From Azospirillum ramasamyi (GTDB lineage Bacteria; Pseudomonadota; Alphaproteobacteria; Azospirillales; Azospirillaceae): 64,000 nucleotides of DNA. Shown one piece after another: positions 8,057-17,311 of the stretch. Under the pieces are notes generated by a model, which was not told where the DNA came from, did not search any database, and saw only the letters and a program-made list of their open reading frames with translations. Every line of letters starts with the position of its first letter. Position 1 is the stretch's first letter. The stretch spans positions 621,501-685,500 of the forward strand of contig NZ_CP029831.1 in NCBI RefSeq assembly GCF_003233655.1. The letters are read 5' to 3'. The position numbers were made by a program, and so were the translations under genes.

Positions 8057-8959
8057 GTGCAGACCATTTCCCAGACCGAATTCAAAGCCGCGCTGGCCGA
8101 CATCGCCAAGGCGGTCGAGGTCAAGATCAACGCGCTGCTGCCGACCACCGACCTGCCCGAAGCGCGGGTGTTCGACGCCATGCGCTATGGCTGCCTGAAC
8201 GGCGGCAAGCGGCTGCGCCCCTTCCTGGTGATGCAGTCGGCCGCCCTTTTCGGCGTCAACCGGGACTGCGCCATCCGCGTCGCCGCGGCCGTCGAGATGG
8301 TCCACAGCTATTCGCTGATCCACGACGATCTGCCGGCGATGGACGATGGCGAACTGCGGCGCGGCCGTCCGACCTGCCACCGCCAGTTCGACGAGGCGAC
8401 CGCCATCCTGGCCGGCGACGGGCTGCTGACCTTCGCCTTCGAGGTGCTGGCCGATCCGGCGACCCACGAGGACCCCAACATCCGCTGCCAGCTGGTGACG
8501 GCGCTGGCCAAGGCGTCCGGCGGGCACGGCATGGTCGGCGGCCAGATGCTGGACCTGATCGCGGAGCATGAGAGCTTCGATCTCGGCACCACCACCCGGC
8601 TGCAGCGCATGAAGACGGGCGAGATGATCGCCTTCTCCTGCGAGGCCGGCGGCATCCTGGGCAAGGCGAACCCGCCGCAGCGCACGGCGCTCCGCGCCTA
8701 CGCCCACGACCTCGGCCTCGCCTTCCAGATCGTCGACGATCTGCTGGACGTGGAGGGCACGGCGGAAGAGACCGGAAAGACCGTCGGCCGCGACGCCCAG
8801 GCCGGCAAGGCGACCTTCGTGTCGATCCTCGGCCGCGACCGTGCCCGTGCCCAGGCGGAAATGCTCGCCGATCAGGCATCGCAGCACTTGGACATTTTCG
8901 ATGGGCGTGCCGATATGTTGAAGGCGGTCGCCGACTTCGTCGTCGCGCGCCGCGCCTGA
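8057..8959 (+). CDS. ispA: Farnesyl/geranylgeranyl diphosphate synthase
   Basis: A 300-residue trans-prenyltransferase that condenses isopentenyl diphosphate with allylic diphosphates to make the precursor of undecaprenyl phosphate, quinones and carotenoids. The first aspartate-rich motif is DDLPAMDD followed by ELRRGRPT, with the two extra residues of type II enzymes; the second is DDLLD near residue 230. The GTG start overlaps no residue of xseB but lies one base after its stop. Coupling to dxs downstream places the first and a later step of isoprenoid synthesis in one transcript. Confidence 0.93.
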   Translation: MQTISQTEFKAALADIAKAVEVKINALLPTTDLPEARVFDAMRYGCLNGGKRLRPFLVMQSAALFGVNRDCAIRVAAAVEMVHSYSLIHDDLPAMDDGELRRGRPTCHRQFDEATAILAGDGLLTFAFEVLADPATHEDPNIRCQLVTALAKASGGHGMVGGQMLDLIAEHESFDLGTTTRLQRMKTGEMIAFSCEAGGILGKANPPQRTALRAYAHDLGLAFQIVDDLLDVEGTAEETGKTVGRDAQAGKATFVSILGRDRARAQAEMLADQASQHLDIFDGRADMLKAVADFVVARRA

Positions 8960-8983
8960 CCAGAGCTTGAGGACCATCACGAC

Positions 8984-10897
8984 GTGACCGCCACCAAGAC
9001 TCCGCTGCTCGACCTTTGTCCGACGCCAGCCAAGCTGCGGGCCCTGAAGCCCGAGCAGCTCCGCCAGTTCGCAGACGAGTTGCGCACCGAGACCGTGGAT
9101 GCCGTATCGGTGACCGGCGGCCATCTCGGCGCCGGGCTTGGGGTGGTGGAGCTGACCGTGGCGCTCCATTACGTCTTCGACACGCCCCATGACCGGCTGA
9201 TCTGGGACGTCGGGCATCAGTGCTATCCGCACAAGATCCTGACCGGGCGGCGCGACCGCATACGCACGCTCCGCATGGGCGGCGGCTTGAGCGGCTTCAC
9301 CAAGCGGTCGGAGAGCGAATACGACCCGTTCGGCGCCGGCCACAGCTCCACCTCCATCTCCGCCGGTCTCGGCATGGCCGTCGCCAGCAAGATCAAGGGG
9401 GAGCAGCGCAACGTCATCGCCGTGATCGGCGACGGCTCGATGAGCGCCGGCATGGCGTATGAGGCGATGAACAACGCGGCGTCCACCAAGTCGCGGCTGA
9501 TCGTCATCCTCAACGACAACGACATGTCCATCGCCCCGCCGGTGGGCGCGATGAGCGCCTATCTGTCGCGGCTGATCTCGTCCAAGCCGTACCTGTCCCT
9601 GCGCCATCTGGCCAAGGAGATCGCCGACCAGTTGCCGCGGCCGCTGCGCAACGCCGCCCGCCGGGCGGAGGAATACGCCCGCGGCATGGTCACCGGCGGC
9701 ACCCTGTTCGAGGAGCTGGGCTTCTACTACATCGGTCCGATCGACGGCCACAACCTGGACCATCTGCTGCCGGTGCTGCAGAACGTCCGCGACGCCGACG
9801 ACGACAAGCCGGTGCTGATCCACGTGGTCACCAAGAAGGGCAAGGGCTACGGCCCGGCGGAGGAATCGGCCGACAAGCTGCACGCCGTCGCCAAGTTCGA
9901 CGTGGTGACCGGCGCCCAGTCCAAGCCGAAGTCAAACGCCCCCACCTACACCCGCGTCTTCGCCCAGAGCCTGATCGCCGAGGCCGCGGCCGATCCGACC
10001 ATCGTCGGCATCACCGCCGCCATGCCGTCCGGCACCGGGCTGGACATGTTCGCGGAACGCTTCCCCGACCGCAGCTTCGACGTCGGCATCGCCGAACAGC
10101 ATGCCGTGACCTTCGCCGCCGGCATGGCGACGGAGGGGTTCAAGCCCTTCTGCGCCATCTACTCCACCTTCCTGCAGCGCGCCTACGATCAGGTCATCCA
10201 TGACGTGGTGCTGCAGCATCTTCCGGTGCGCTTTGCGCTCGACCGCGCCGGCCTGGTGGGGGCGGACGGGGCGACCCATGCGGGATCCTTCGATACCGCC
10301 TATCTCGGCTGCCTGCCCGACATCGTGCTGATGGCCGCGGCGGACGAGCTGGAGCTGATGCACATGGTGGCGACCCAGGCGGCCATCGACGACCGCGCCT
10401 CCGCCCTGCGCTATCCGCGCGGCGAGGGTGTCGGCCTGGAGTTGCCCGACCGCGGCAGCATCCTGCCGATCGGCAAGGGCCGCATCCTGCAGGAAGGCAC
10501 CAAGATCGCCATCCTCAGCTACGGCACCCGCCTGGGCGAGGCCCGGCGCGCGGCGGCGGAGCTGGCGGCGCGCGGCCTGTCCACCACGCTTGCCGATGCC
10601 CGCTTCGCCAAGCCGCTGGACGAGGATCTGGTCCGCCGCCTCGCGCTCGAGCACGAGGTGCTGATCACCATCGAGGAGGGATCGGTCGGCGGCTTCGGCA
10701 GCTTCGTGCTGCAGTTCCTGGCGACCTCGGGCCTGCTGGACGGCGGGTTGAAGATCCGTCCGATGGTTCTGCCCGACCTCTATCTCGACCACGATGCACC
10801 GGCCAAGCAGTATGAGACGGCCGGCTTGACCGCCCAGCACATCGTCCGCACGGCGTTGCAGGCGCTGGGCATCGAAAATGCCGCGGCACGGGCCTGA
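8984..10897 (+). CDS. dxs: 1-deoxy-D-xylulose-5-phosphate synthase
   Basis: A 637-residue thiamine-diphosphate enzyme that joins pyruvate and glyceraldehyde 3-phosphate, the entry step of the MEP isoprenoid pathway. The cofactor motif [16 protein letters not shown] is present around residue 150, [15 protein letters not shown] near residue 75, and the transketolase pyrimidine-binding region [15 protein letters not shown] near residue 370. The length matches the family. GTG start with TTGAGGA upstream. It closes the xseB-ispA-dxs operon. Confidence 0.95.
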   Translation: MTATKTPLLDLCPTPAKLRALKPEQLRQFADELRTETVDAVSVTGGHLGAGLGVVELTVALHYVFDTPHDRLIWDVGHQCYPHKILTGRRDRIRTLRMGGGLSGFTKRSESEYDPFGAGHSSTSISAGLGMAVASKIKGEQRNVIAVIGDGSMSAGMAYEAMNNAASTKSRLIVILNDNDMSIAPPVGAMSAYLSRLISSKPYLSLRHLAKEIADQLPRPLRNAARRAEEYARGMVTGGTLFEELGFYYIGPIDGHNLDHLLPVLQNVRDADDDKPVLIHVVTKKGKGYGPAEESADKLHAVAKFDVVTGAQSKPKSNAPTYTRVFAQSLIAEAAADPTIVGITAAMPSGTGLDMFAERFPDRSFDVGIAEQHAVTFAAGMATEGFKPFCAIYSTFLQRAYDQVIHDVVLQHLPVRFALDRAGLVGADGATHAGSFDTAYLGCLPDIVLMAAADELELMHMVATQAAIDDRASALRYPRGEGVGLELPDRGSILPIGKGRILQEGTKIAILSYGTRLGEARRAAAELAARGLSTTLADARFAKPLDEDLVRRLALEHEVLITIEEGSVGGFGSFVLQFLATSGLLDGGLKIRPMVLPDLYLDHDAPAKQYETAGLTAQHIVRTALQALGIENAAARA

Positions 10898-11074
10898 CCG
10901 CGGATAGATCCGAAACCAACCAAATGTCGTAATGCCATTTGTCTAGGGAAGTTTCGGGTTGGTGGACTGGTGCCGAGCGCGAGCGACGCCTTACACTTCC
11001 CAGGCTGAAATGGTAGCTCCCCGGTCACGGTGGAGGCGTCGGCAGCATACGGGACGGCTACGGGATAAGGGGCG

Positions 11075-12106
11075 ATGGCGCACTTCATGGCAGTCACGGC
11101 GTACCGGAACGCAGGATTCGGGACGGAATCCGGCGCGGAGCGGACGGCGGAAGCCAGCGGTTCCGGCATCGACGATCCGGTGCTGCTGCGTTGCCTGCTT
11201 GACCAGCTGCCGACTCCAACCGCCCTGGTGGAAGAGGAGGGCGACTGCTGCTGCTACGCCAACGCCGCCTTCCGCGCGCTGGGGGTGGTTGCGGGCTCGA
11301 TCATCACGGACAGCTTTCCCGCCCTGTCGCCGATGCTGCTGGCGGAGGCGCGCAACAGCGCCCGGCCGCAGCGCAGCCGCGCCGCGGGCGACCGCGCGAA
11401 GGACGGCGAACGGTTCTGGGATTTGCGCGTCACCCCGATTCTGGGCCTCAACGGTGTCGTCCGCGCCCTGATCGTCACCGCGGATGAGACGCCGGAGGCG
11501 GTCGCCGAGCATGAACGTCGCCTGCGCGACGTCAGCCACCGGCTGAAGAACACGCTGCAGCTCGTCTCCAGCCTGCTGACCCTGCAGACGCTGTCCAGCA
11601 AGGATCCCGAAGTCCGCCGCGCTCTTCAAAGCGCCGGCAGCCGTGTCGGCATCGTCACCCAGGCCCACCAGCGCACCCATGGCGCATTGCGCGGCGGCAC
11701 CATCGATGCGGCGCCGCATCTGCGCGAACTCTGCCAGGAGTTGGAGGCGACGCTTCCCGGCGCCCACCGCATCCAGGTCGCCGCGGAGGAAACGGAGATG
11801 CCGGTGGAGTCGATCATCCCCTTCAGCCTGATCGTCAGCGAGTTGGTCGGCAACGCCGCCCGCCACGCTTTTCCGGCCGGGGCGCCCGGCACCATCGACG
11901 TGCGGTTCGGCCGCACCGGCGGCGGTGCCGTTCGCCTGGAGATCGCCGACCGCGGCACCGGCCTGCCTTCCGGGCTGGACATCACCCGTGCGGCGACGCT
12001 GGGGCTGAAGGTGGTGCGCGCTTTCGTGGGCCAACTGCGCGGAAAGCTGAGCGCGGACAGCAGCCCCTATGGCACCCGTGTGACCGTCGACTTCCCCGCC
12101 GCCTGA
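11075..12106 (+). CDS. Soluble PAS-containing sensor histidine kinase, HisKA_2 type
   Basis: A 343-residue kinase with no membrane segment. Residues 36-145 look like a PAS sensor domain and include a CCC run at 58-60. The phosphoacceptor helix reads DVSHRLKNTLQLV with His155, typical of HisKA_2/HWE kinases, followed by an HATPase domain with NAARHA (N box) and GLGLKVV-like C-terminal box. Such kinases in alphaproteobacteria often feed PhyR or CheY-like regulators of the general stress response; no cognate regulator is adjacent, so the target is unknown. AAGGGG before the ATG supports the start. Confidence 0.85.
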   Translation: MAHFMAVTAYRNAGFGTESGAERTAEASGSGIDDPVLLRCLLDQLPTPTALVEEEGDCCCYANAAFRALGVVAGSIITDSFPALSPMLLAEARNSARPQRSRAAGDRAKDGERFWDLRVTPILGLNGVVRALIVTADETPEAVAEHERRLRDVSHRLKNTLQLVSSLLTLQTLSSKDPEVRRALQSAGSRVGIVTQAHQRTHGALRGGTIDAAPHLRELCQELEATLPGAHRIQVAAEETEMPVESIIPFSLIVSELVGNAARHAFPAGAPGTIDVRFGRTGGGAVRLEIADRGTGLPSGLDITRAATLGLKVVRAFVGQLRGKLSADSSPYGTRVTVDFPAA

Positions 12107-12195
12107 CGAATCCGCCCCCCGGGGCTTGCCCTTCCGGCCGTTCCGCGTCAGGAATGCGCCGGCATGAGCATGGGCATGAGCGAAGGGCTGAGGGC

Positions 12196-12939
12196 ATGGC
12201 ACGGATAAGGGCGGATGTGGCGCTGGTGGAGCGCGGGCTGGCGGAAAGCCGGGCCAAGGCGCAGGCGCTGATCCTGGCCGGGCTCGTCTATTCCGACACC
12301 AAGCGCATCGACAAGGCCGGCGACCTCATCGCGGCGGAAGCCCCGCTGGCGGTCAAGGGGCAGGATCATCCCTGGGTGTCGCGAGGCGGGTTGAAGCTGG
12401 TGAAGGGGCTGGACGTCTTCGCCATCGATCCCGCCGGCCTGACCGCGGTCGATGTCGGCGCCTCCACCGGCGGCTTCACCGACGTGCTGCTGACCCGCGG
12501 CGCCGCCAAGGTCTATGCCGTCGATGTCGGCCACGGACAACTGGCCTGGAAGCTGCGCAACGATCCGCGCGTGGTGGTGCTGGAAAAGACCAACGCCCGT
12601 CACCTGACCACGGCGGAAATTCCCGACCCGATCGACCTCGTCGTGTGCGACGCCAGCTTCATCGGTCTGGAAGTCGTGCTGCCGGCGGCGCTGGACCTCG
12701 TGGTGTCCGGTGGCCGGCTGGTCGCCCTGATCAAGCCGCAGTTCGAGGTCGGAAAGGGCCGTGTCGGCAAGGGCGGCGTGGTGCGCGAGCCGGAACTGCA
12801 CAGGGAAGTCTGCGACCGCATCCGCGCCTGGCTGGACGCGCGGCCGGGATGGCGTGTGCTGGACATCACCGAAAGCCCGATCACCGGGCCGGAGGGCAAC
12901 AAGGAGTTCCTGATCGGGGCAGTGAAGGACCGGCTCTGA
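12196..12939 (+). CDS. tlyA: TlyA family rRNA (cytidine-2'-O)-methyltransferase
   Basis: A 247-residue protein with an N-terminal S4 RNA-binding domain (residues 1-65, ADVALVERGLAESRAKAQALI) joined to an FtsJ-like methyltransferase. The SAM site is AVDVGASTGGFTDVLL and the catalytic KDKE-type residues include K38-like KSRGGLKL and DLVVCDASFIGL, and IKPQFEVGK. TlyA methylates 16S and/or 23S rRNA and affects capreomycin sensitivity. In alphaproteobacteria it commonly follows dxs; here a kinase gene is inserted between them. Confidence 0.92.
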   Translation: MARIRADVALVERGLAESRAKAQALILAGLVYSDTKRIDKAGDLIAAEAPLAVKGQDHPWVSRGGLKLVKGLDVFAIDPAGLTAVDVGASTGGFTDVLLTRGAAKVYAVDVGHGQLAWKLRNDPRVVVLEKTNARHLTTAEIPDPIDLVVCDASFIGLEVVLPAALDLVVSGGRLVALIKPQFEVGKGRVGKGGVVREPELHREVCDRIRAWLDARPGWRVLDITESPITGPEGNKEFLIGAVKDRL

Positions 12940-13211
12940 TCCCAAGGACCGGTTTTCCCGACGGGAGCACCCATGAGCCCGCCCCGGCGGGCTTCCTTCG
13001 CGGCGGCCGGTCCAGGGGTCCGGCCGGGAAATGCCTGCCATTTCAGTAAATTAAAGATCTTTCATTCGGGAAATTCCGAACGGCCCCCATTCTCGGGATG
13101 GTAGCTGGAGCTTGGCAGCCGACCGAGGCATTCCCTCGATGTTCGGGACTGCACGGGCGTGGCTGCATAAGTTCGGCTTGGGCATTTCGCCTCTCGGAGA
13201 AAGAAAAAGGC

Positions 13212-14012
13212 GTGGATATCGAATTCCTCATAGGCCTGGCTCTTGTGCAGGGCATCACCGAATTCTTGCCGGTCAGTTCCTCCGGTCATTTGGTTCTCGC
13301 CTCTCAACTGACGGGATGGGACGATCAAGGCCAGACCATCGACATCGCGCTGCATGTCGGAACGCTGGGTGCCGTCATCGCCTATTTCTGGAAGGACAGC
13401 CTGGCAATGACCCAGGGCGGCTGGGACCTGTTGCGGGGCCAATCGACGGAGGCGCGTCGTCTGTGCCTGCTGCTGGTCATCGGCACGCTGCCGGTGATCC
13501 TTGCCGGCTTCCTGCTTCACGGCCTCATCGCGGATCATCTCCGCAGCGTGGGAGTCATCGCGGCGACGACCATCGGATTCGGCATTCTTCTGTACATTGC
13601 CGACGCACGCGGAAGCCAGGCGCGCACTGTCGCCGACATGAGTCCGGGACATGCCGCGATCATCGGCATCGCGCAGGCCTTCGCGCTCATCCCCGGCACC
13701 AGTCGCTCCGGCATCACCATGACGGCCGCGCGCATGCTCGGCTATGACCGGGAAAGCGCGGCCCGCTTCTCCATGTTGCTGTCGATTCCGACCATTCTCG
13801 CCGCGGGAGGGCTTGCGACGGTTCAGGTGTTGCTGGCGGGCGAGGGTGAAACGTTGGGGTGGGACGCGCTGATCGCGGCCGGACTGGCCTTCGTCGCGGC
13901 TTTTCTAACGATCGGCGGGCTGATGGCTTGGGTTCGCCGTGCCAGCCTGACGCCGTTCGTCATCTACCGGCTGGTGCTGGGCGGGGTGCTGCTGTTCGTC
14001 CTCTACAACTGA
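13212..14012 (+). CDS. uppP: Undecaprenyl-diphosphatase (bacitracin resistance protein)
   Basis: A 266-residue polytopic membrane enzyme that dephosphorylates undecaprenyl diphosphate so that the lipid carrier can be reused in cell-wall and polysaccharide synthesis. The two catalytic motifs are GITEFLPVSSSGH near the N-terminus and PGTSRSGIT near residue 160. GTG 13212 is chosen because it gives the family length and follows GGAG at 13196-13199. The lipid it recycles derives from the DXS and IspA products encoded just upstream, though the 272-base gap (12940-13211) suggests its own promoter. Confidence 0.93.
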   Translation: MDIEFLIGLALVQGITEFLPVSSSGHLVLASQLTGWDDQGQTIDIALHVGTLGAVIAYFWKDSLAMTQGGWDLLRGQSTEARRLCLLLVIGTLPVILAGFLLHGLIADHLRSVGVIAATTIGFGILLYIADARGSQARTVADMSPGHAAIIGIAQAFALIPGTSRSGITMTAARMLGYDRESAARFSMLLSIPTILAAGGLATVQVLLAGEGETLGWDALIAAGLAFVAAFLTIGGLMAWVRRASLTPFVIYRLVLGGVLLFVLYN

Positions 14013-14144
14013 CCGCATCCGAATACGGACTTCTAAGGTCGAGGAAGATCGTCAGCAATAAAAAATGTTCATGAGTCAAACAATCAGCAGGCAATTCAAG
14101 TAGTCATGTGTTTATACAACCGGTGGGTTGCGCGGAATGCGCTT

Positions 14145-14163
14145 CTGGCATTTGGTATGCCAG
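14145..14163. promoter_or_regulatory. Palindrome upstream of a small ORF
   Basis: CTGGCAT and ATGCCAG form perfect seven-base arms around a five-base loop (TTGGT). The right part, TTTGGTATGCCA (14151-14162), recurs in reverse orientation at 15609-15622 in front of the Nramp-type gene. It ends 36 bases before the start of the 39-residue ORF. A shared regulator site is inferred. Confidence 0.45.
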
Positions 14164-14198
14164 TGTATCTTGTTCTTCGTTAACCCATGGAGGCAATC

Positions 14199-14318
14199 AT
14201 GACCTACGCGACCCTTTCGGACTTTCACTCGAAGAAGAGCTTCGCGTCCTTCGTCCAGGCCTTTAAGTCTTTCATGAATGCTTGGTGCGACAAGTCCCGC
14301 CTGTACGGCCCCCTGTAA
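14199..14318 (+). CDS. 39-residue small protein, previously unlisted size class
   Basis: ATG 14199 is preceded by a textbook ribosome site, GGAGG at 14189-14193, with five-base spacing. The frame runs to TAA 14316 and encodes 39 residues. The sequence is aromatic and basic, with FVQAFKSFMNAWCD likely to form an amphipathic helix and a single cysteine (Cys30). No signal peptide. I do not recognise a family; the short helix resembles small regulatory or membrane-associated peptides in general shape only. The inverted repeat upstream may control it. Confidence 0.6.
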   Translation: MTYATLSDFHSKKSFASFVQAFKSFMNAWCDKSRLYGPL

Positions 14319-14417
14319 GGCGGCCAGCGCGTGGGCGAGGCCGCAGCGCGGCGAAGTCCGCCTCGCATTTCGGGCCGTGTTGCTTACCCGGCGAGGCGTT
14401 CCCTTGAAGAGCGTAAA

Positions 14418-14450
14418 AGAATGGGCCGTGACCTTGTCGCGGCCCATTCT
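14418..14450 (-). terminator. Intrinsic terminator for the minus strand
   Basis: AGAATGGGCCG (14418-14428) and CGGCCCATTCT (14440-14450) are perfect 11-base arms around an 11-base loop. Read on the minus strand, the hairpin is followed by TTTTACG, the layout of a Rho-independent terminator. It would stop transcription coming from the small membrane protein gene at 14546-14761, and may also halt plus-strand transcripts of the 39-residue ORF less efficiently. Confidence 0.6.
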
Positions 14451-14545
14451 CGATTCCGGGCAGTTCCCTTGCCTGAAGACACCTATCTGAGGGCACCCTG
14501 GCCCAGTTCTTCGTCCGGCAGTCGCCTGCCTGAAGGCACTCCGGC

Positions 14546-14761
14546 TCAGTCCTTCGTCTGGTAGACGGTCATGAACAGGCGGCTGGCGCGCCTGGGCGGA
14601 CGGTTCAGGTTGGCTGGGCGGCGCAAGGTCCGCACGGAACCCGCGAAGGTGTCCGGCGCGCGGAAGCGTTGCCAAACCGACGTCATGGCGGAAGCGGTGA
14701 CGGTCGCGGCGGCGGTGGCGAGACAAAGCGCAACGGCGAGTGCGATCGGCTCCAGCAACAT
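14546..14761 (-). CDS. Small predicted membrane protein
   Basis: A 71-residue frame starting at ATG 14761, with AGGGA about six bases upstream. The N-terminus is hydrophobic (LLEPIALAVALCLATAAATV) and would span the membrane once; the C-terminal half is basic (RRPANLNRPPRRASR). A minus-strand terminator lies 96 bases past its stop, which supports expression. Its last codons are imperfectly duplicated just past the stop: 14530-14561 and 14487-14518 match in most positions with a 43-base offset. No family recognised. Confidence 0.5.
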   Translation of the reverse strand: MLLEPIALAVALCLATAAATVTASAMTSVWQRFRAPDTFAGSVRTLRRPANLNRPPRRASRLFMTVYQTKD

Positions 14762-15739
14762 GGCATTCCCTGTACGTTCGGTTCGGAGCGCCGCGGACCC
14801 GATCCCGCTGCCCCGATCCCAAGGCTGAACATGCCTGGCAAACAGGCGAGCGCGCATTTTGGCGCGCCCCTACATCAACCCTGGCCGAAAGTATACACGT
14901 TTTTAGTCCCGAACCGATCGATTCTTTTCACAATATGAAAAAAATGGGACAATAGCCGGGAAACATCCCGTCGAGCTGCTGACAGCCGGGATGCCGGGGG
15001 CTAAATACGAAGGACCACCCGGTCCCGCTGCATGCGGCCGCTTTGTGCACGTATTGCGAAAGCCGCCGATGATGGGGCGGGATGCTTATCCGGCTTGAAA
15101 GGGCAGGGCGTCATGGCCGGCAGCATGGCCGGCGATATGGCTGACTCGCTGCCGGCCGGAGAGATAAGAGTAGCGTCCAGGCCGGTCAGCGGCCTGAGGA
15201 ACACTCCCGAATAACTGGAGCATTCGCACGCCAAGAAACGGCAACTCGAAGAGGAAGCATGGCTTCCTCCGAGATGCCGTTGGCGATCTGTGCGTTCCTG
15301 CAAGTGTGCAGGATGAACATATAAAATATAATTCAAAACGGGAAATGAAGGCTGCCCCGCCCCCTGTCGGGACAGCCTTCTGGGAGGGACAATGGCATGT
15401 GGCTCAAACACGCCAAGTCGCGTTTTATATAGGAGATATTATTTGGTTTGGCAACACCTGAATCTTTGATCTGCGGCATCTTCAGAGTAGCTGCTGCTGT
15501 ACTGCCGTACGCACAAAGCTCGATTTTAATCCCTGCATCCGGAACATTTTTTTGTTCGTGAAAAAGCCCGAATGAGGGCGGAGATTTTTTCCCTACGTGT
15601 ATCTGATATTTGGCATACCAAACATGTTCGCAGCGGAACGGTTTGCCGCTGCTCCCGAACAGGGGTCCGGAAGGATCCATGCGGAACTGAGCCAATGGGC
15701 CGCGACCGGTTCAACGCTCATTGCAGGGAGGGACAGGAA
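14762..15739. other. Long intergenic region before the Nramp-type gene
   Basis: About one kilobase without a supportable protein gene. It is lower in GC than its neighbours (for example the A/T-rich stretch around 14890-14960 and 15310-15460). An inverted repeat AAGGCTG...CAGCCTT lies at 15348-15379 without a T tract. A palindrome at 15609-15622 is listed separately. The several open frames here lack ribosome sites and codon bias. A regulatory leader or small RNA could be present but I cannot show one. Confidence 0.4.
15609..15622. promoter_or_regulatory. Palindrome upstream of the Nramp-type gene
   Basis: TTTGGCATACCAAA is a perfect palindrome around CATA, 117 bases before the TTG start at 15740. 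Its reverse complement begins TTTGGTATGCCA, identical over 12 bases to 14151-14162 in front of the 39-residue ORF. A related but weaker sequence, TTTGGTTTGGCAA, occurs near 15443. Likely an operator for a dimeric regulator; which one is unknown. Confidence 0.45.
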
Positions 15740-17140
15740 TTGAGTATCAGCTCGACAAACAACGCGGCGATCGCCGCCGATGGGGCGTTTGGCGCCGCCG
15801 ACAGCGGGGTCGCCAAGAAGGAAATCCGGCTGGAAGCGCCGGGCACCGGATTCATGGACACCTGGAAGGCGATGGGGCCTGGCATCGCCGCGGCGATGAC
15901 CGGCATCGGCGCCAGCCACATCATGCACGCGCCGACCGCCGGCGCCCGCTTCGGCTACGATCTCCTCTGGGTGATCCTGGCCGCCTACATCATCAAGTAC
16001 TGTGCCTTCGAGTTCGCCCACCGCTACACGATGGTGAAGGGCGAGACCATCATCAACGCCTACCACCGCGTCGGCACCTGGCCGCTGTGGTTCATGATCT
16101 TCCAGGGCCTCGCCAACACCGTCGGCATCGCCGGCCGCGCGCTGGGCTGCGCCGCCCTGATGTGGGCCGCCTTCCCCTTCATGCCGATGGAGGCGTGGGC
16201 CGTCACCATCCTCGTCGGCACCGTCGTCATCCTGTGGCTGGGCAGCTACTCGGCGGTCGAGGGCATCTGTAAGCTGCTGATCATCATCTTCGCCGTGTCC
16301 TGCTTCGTGGCGTTCGCGCTGCAGGCGCCGCCGCCGGCCGAATACCTGTCGCGCCTGCTGCCGACGCTGCCGCCGGTCGGTGCCATGCTGCTGTTCGGCG
16401 CCATGTTCGGCTACTTCCCGACCACGCTGGAAGTCGCGCCCATGCAGTCGAACTGGGCGGTCGACAAGAAGGCCGGCATGGTCAAGGTCAACGAAATGCG
16501 GGCACAGGGGCACACCGTGCACATGGATCCGGATTACATGAAGAAGAGCCTGATCCTCTTCAAGCGCGACATGAACATCAGCTACATCATCTCGATGCTG
16601 TCGGGCATGATTTTCCTGATCGTCGGCGCTGCGGTGCTGAACCCGATGGGGCTGGTGCCCAAGGGCAGCGAGATGGGCACGACCATCGCGCGCATCTACA
16701 CCGACACCTTCGGCGCCTGGATCTTCCCGGTCATCATCGCCGGCGGCGTGGCCGCGCTGTTCTCCACCGTCTTCACCTACTTCGACGGTCAGGCCCGGAT
16801 CTTCGAAGAATGCGTCGTGCGTCTGAAGAAGGACTGGGACAACCCGCGCATGCGCAAGCTCCTGTACCGCGGCATGCAGGTGCTGTGGCTGGTGGCGGGC
16901 ATCGCCGTGGTCTTCGGCCTGCCGGAACCGATCTTCGTGGTGCAGGTCGCCTCGGTGATGGCGCTGGTCTTCTCGCCGGTCCTGTTCTGGCTGACCATCA
17001 AGGCGGTCAAGGACAACTTCACCTCGGACTTCGAGCGTGAGCTTCTGCCGACCAAGTTCCAGTTCGCCTGGGCGTGGGCCGGCACCGGCAGCCTGGTCCT
17101 GCTGACTCTCTACGTCCTCTACTACCAGTTCCTGGGCTGA
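15740..17140 (+). CDS. Nramp-family transporter with atypical metal-site motifs
   Basis: A 466-residue membrane protein with about eleven helices. The first helix reads MGPGIAAAMTGIGASHIMH, matching the start of Nramp transporters, but the canonical DPGN metal-binding motif is absent (GIGASH in its place). In the sixth helix the canonical MPH motif is also missing; the corresponding stretch is GYFPTTLEVAPMQS. The soluble loop after it carries several Lys and Asp residues. Such members belong to the divergent Nramp-related branch whose substrate is not known, so manganese or iron transport should not be assumed. TTG 15740 is chosen because GGGAGGG lies at 15726-15732; an ATG further in (15854) would cut the N-terminal 38 residues. 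Confidence 0.8.
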   Translation: MSISSTNNAAIAADGAFGAADSGVAKKEIRLEAPGTGFMDTWKAMGPGIAAAMTGIGASHIMHAPTAGARFGYDLLWVILAAYIIKYCAFEFAHRYTMVKGETIINAYHRVGTWPLWFMIFQGLANTVGIAGRALGCAALMWAAFPFMPMEAWAVTILVGTVVILWLGSYSAVEGICKLLIIIFAVSCFVAFALQAPPPAEYLSRLLPTLPPVGAMLLFGAMFGYFPTTLEVAPMQSNWAVDKKAGMVKVNEMRAQGHTVHMDPDYMKKSLILFKRDMNISYIISMLSGMIFLIVGAAVLNPMGLVPKGSEMGTTIARIYTDTFGAWIFPVIIAGGVAALFSTVFTYFDGQARIFEECVVRLKKDWDNPRMRKLLYRGMQVLWLVAGIAVVFGLPEPIFVVQVASVMALVFSPVLFWLTIKAVKDNFTSDFERELLPTKFQFAWAWAGTGSLVLLTLYVLYYQFLG

Positions 17141-17311
17141 TCTCAGGCTCGTCACGGAACGCGGAGTGTGGCGCCCCGGAGGAGATTTCTCCAGGGCGTC
17201 ACACCCTGCTTTCCGGTCCGTAAATCCCCATATAGACCGGGCAATGTCGCCTGCGGCAAAAATGGCGGGTATGGAACCGCTTTGACGGAAATCGAATAAG
17301 GACAGAATTCC

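Noticed and set aside
10898-11074. Inverted ACCAACC and GGTTGGT between dxs and the kinase gene
   Set aside because: Arms are short, the spacer is about 40 bases, and no T tract or known operator pattern follows, so chance is likely.
15001-15571. Several 60-130 codon frames in the region before the Nramp-type gene
   Set aside because: None has a ribosome site, a plausible hydrophobic or domain pattern, or GC-rich third positions; they overlap one another on both strands.
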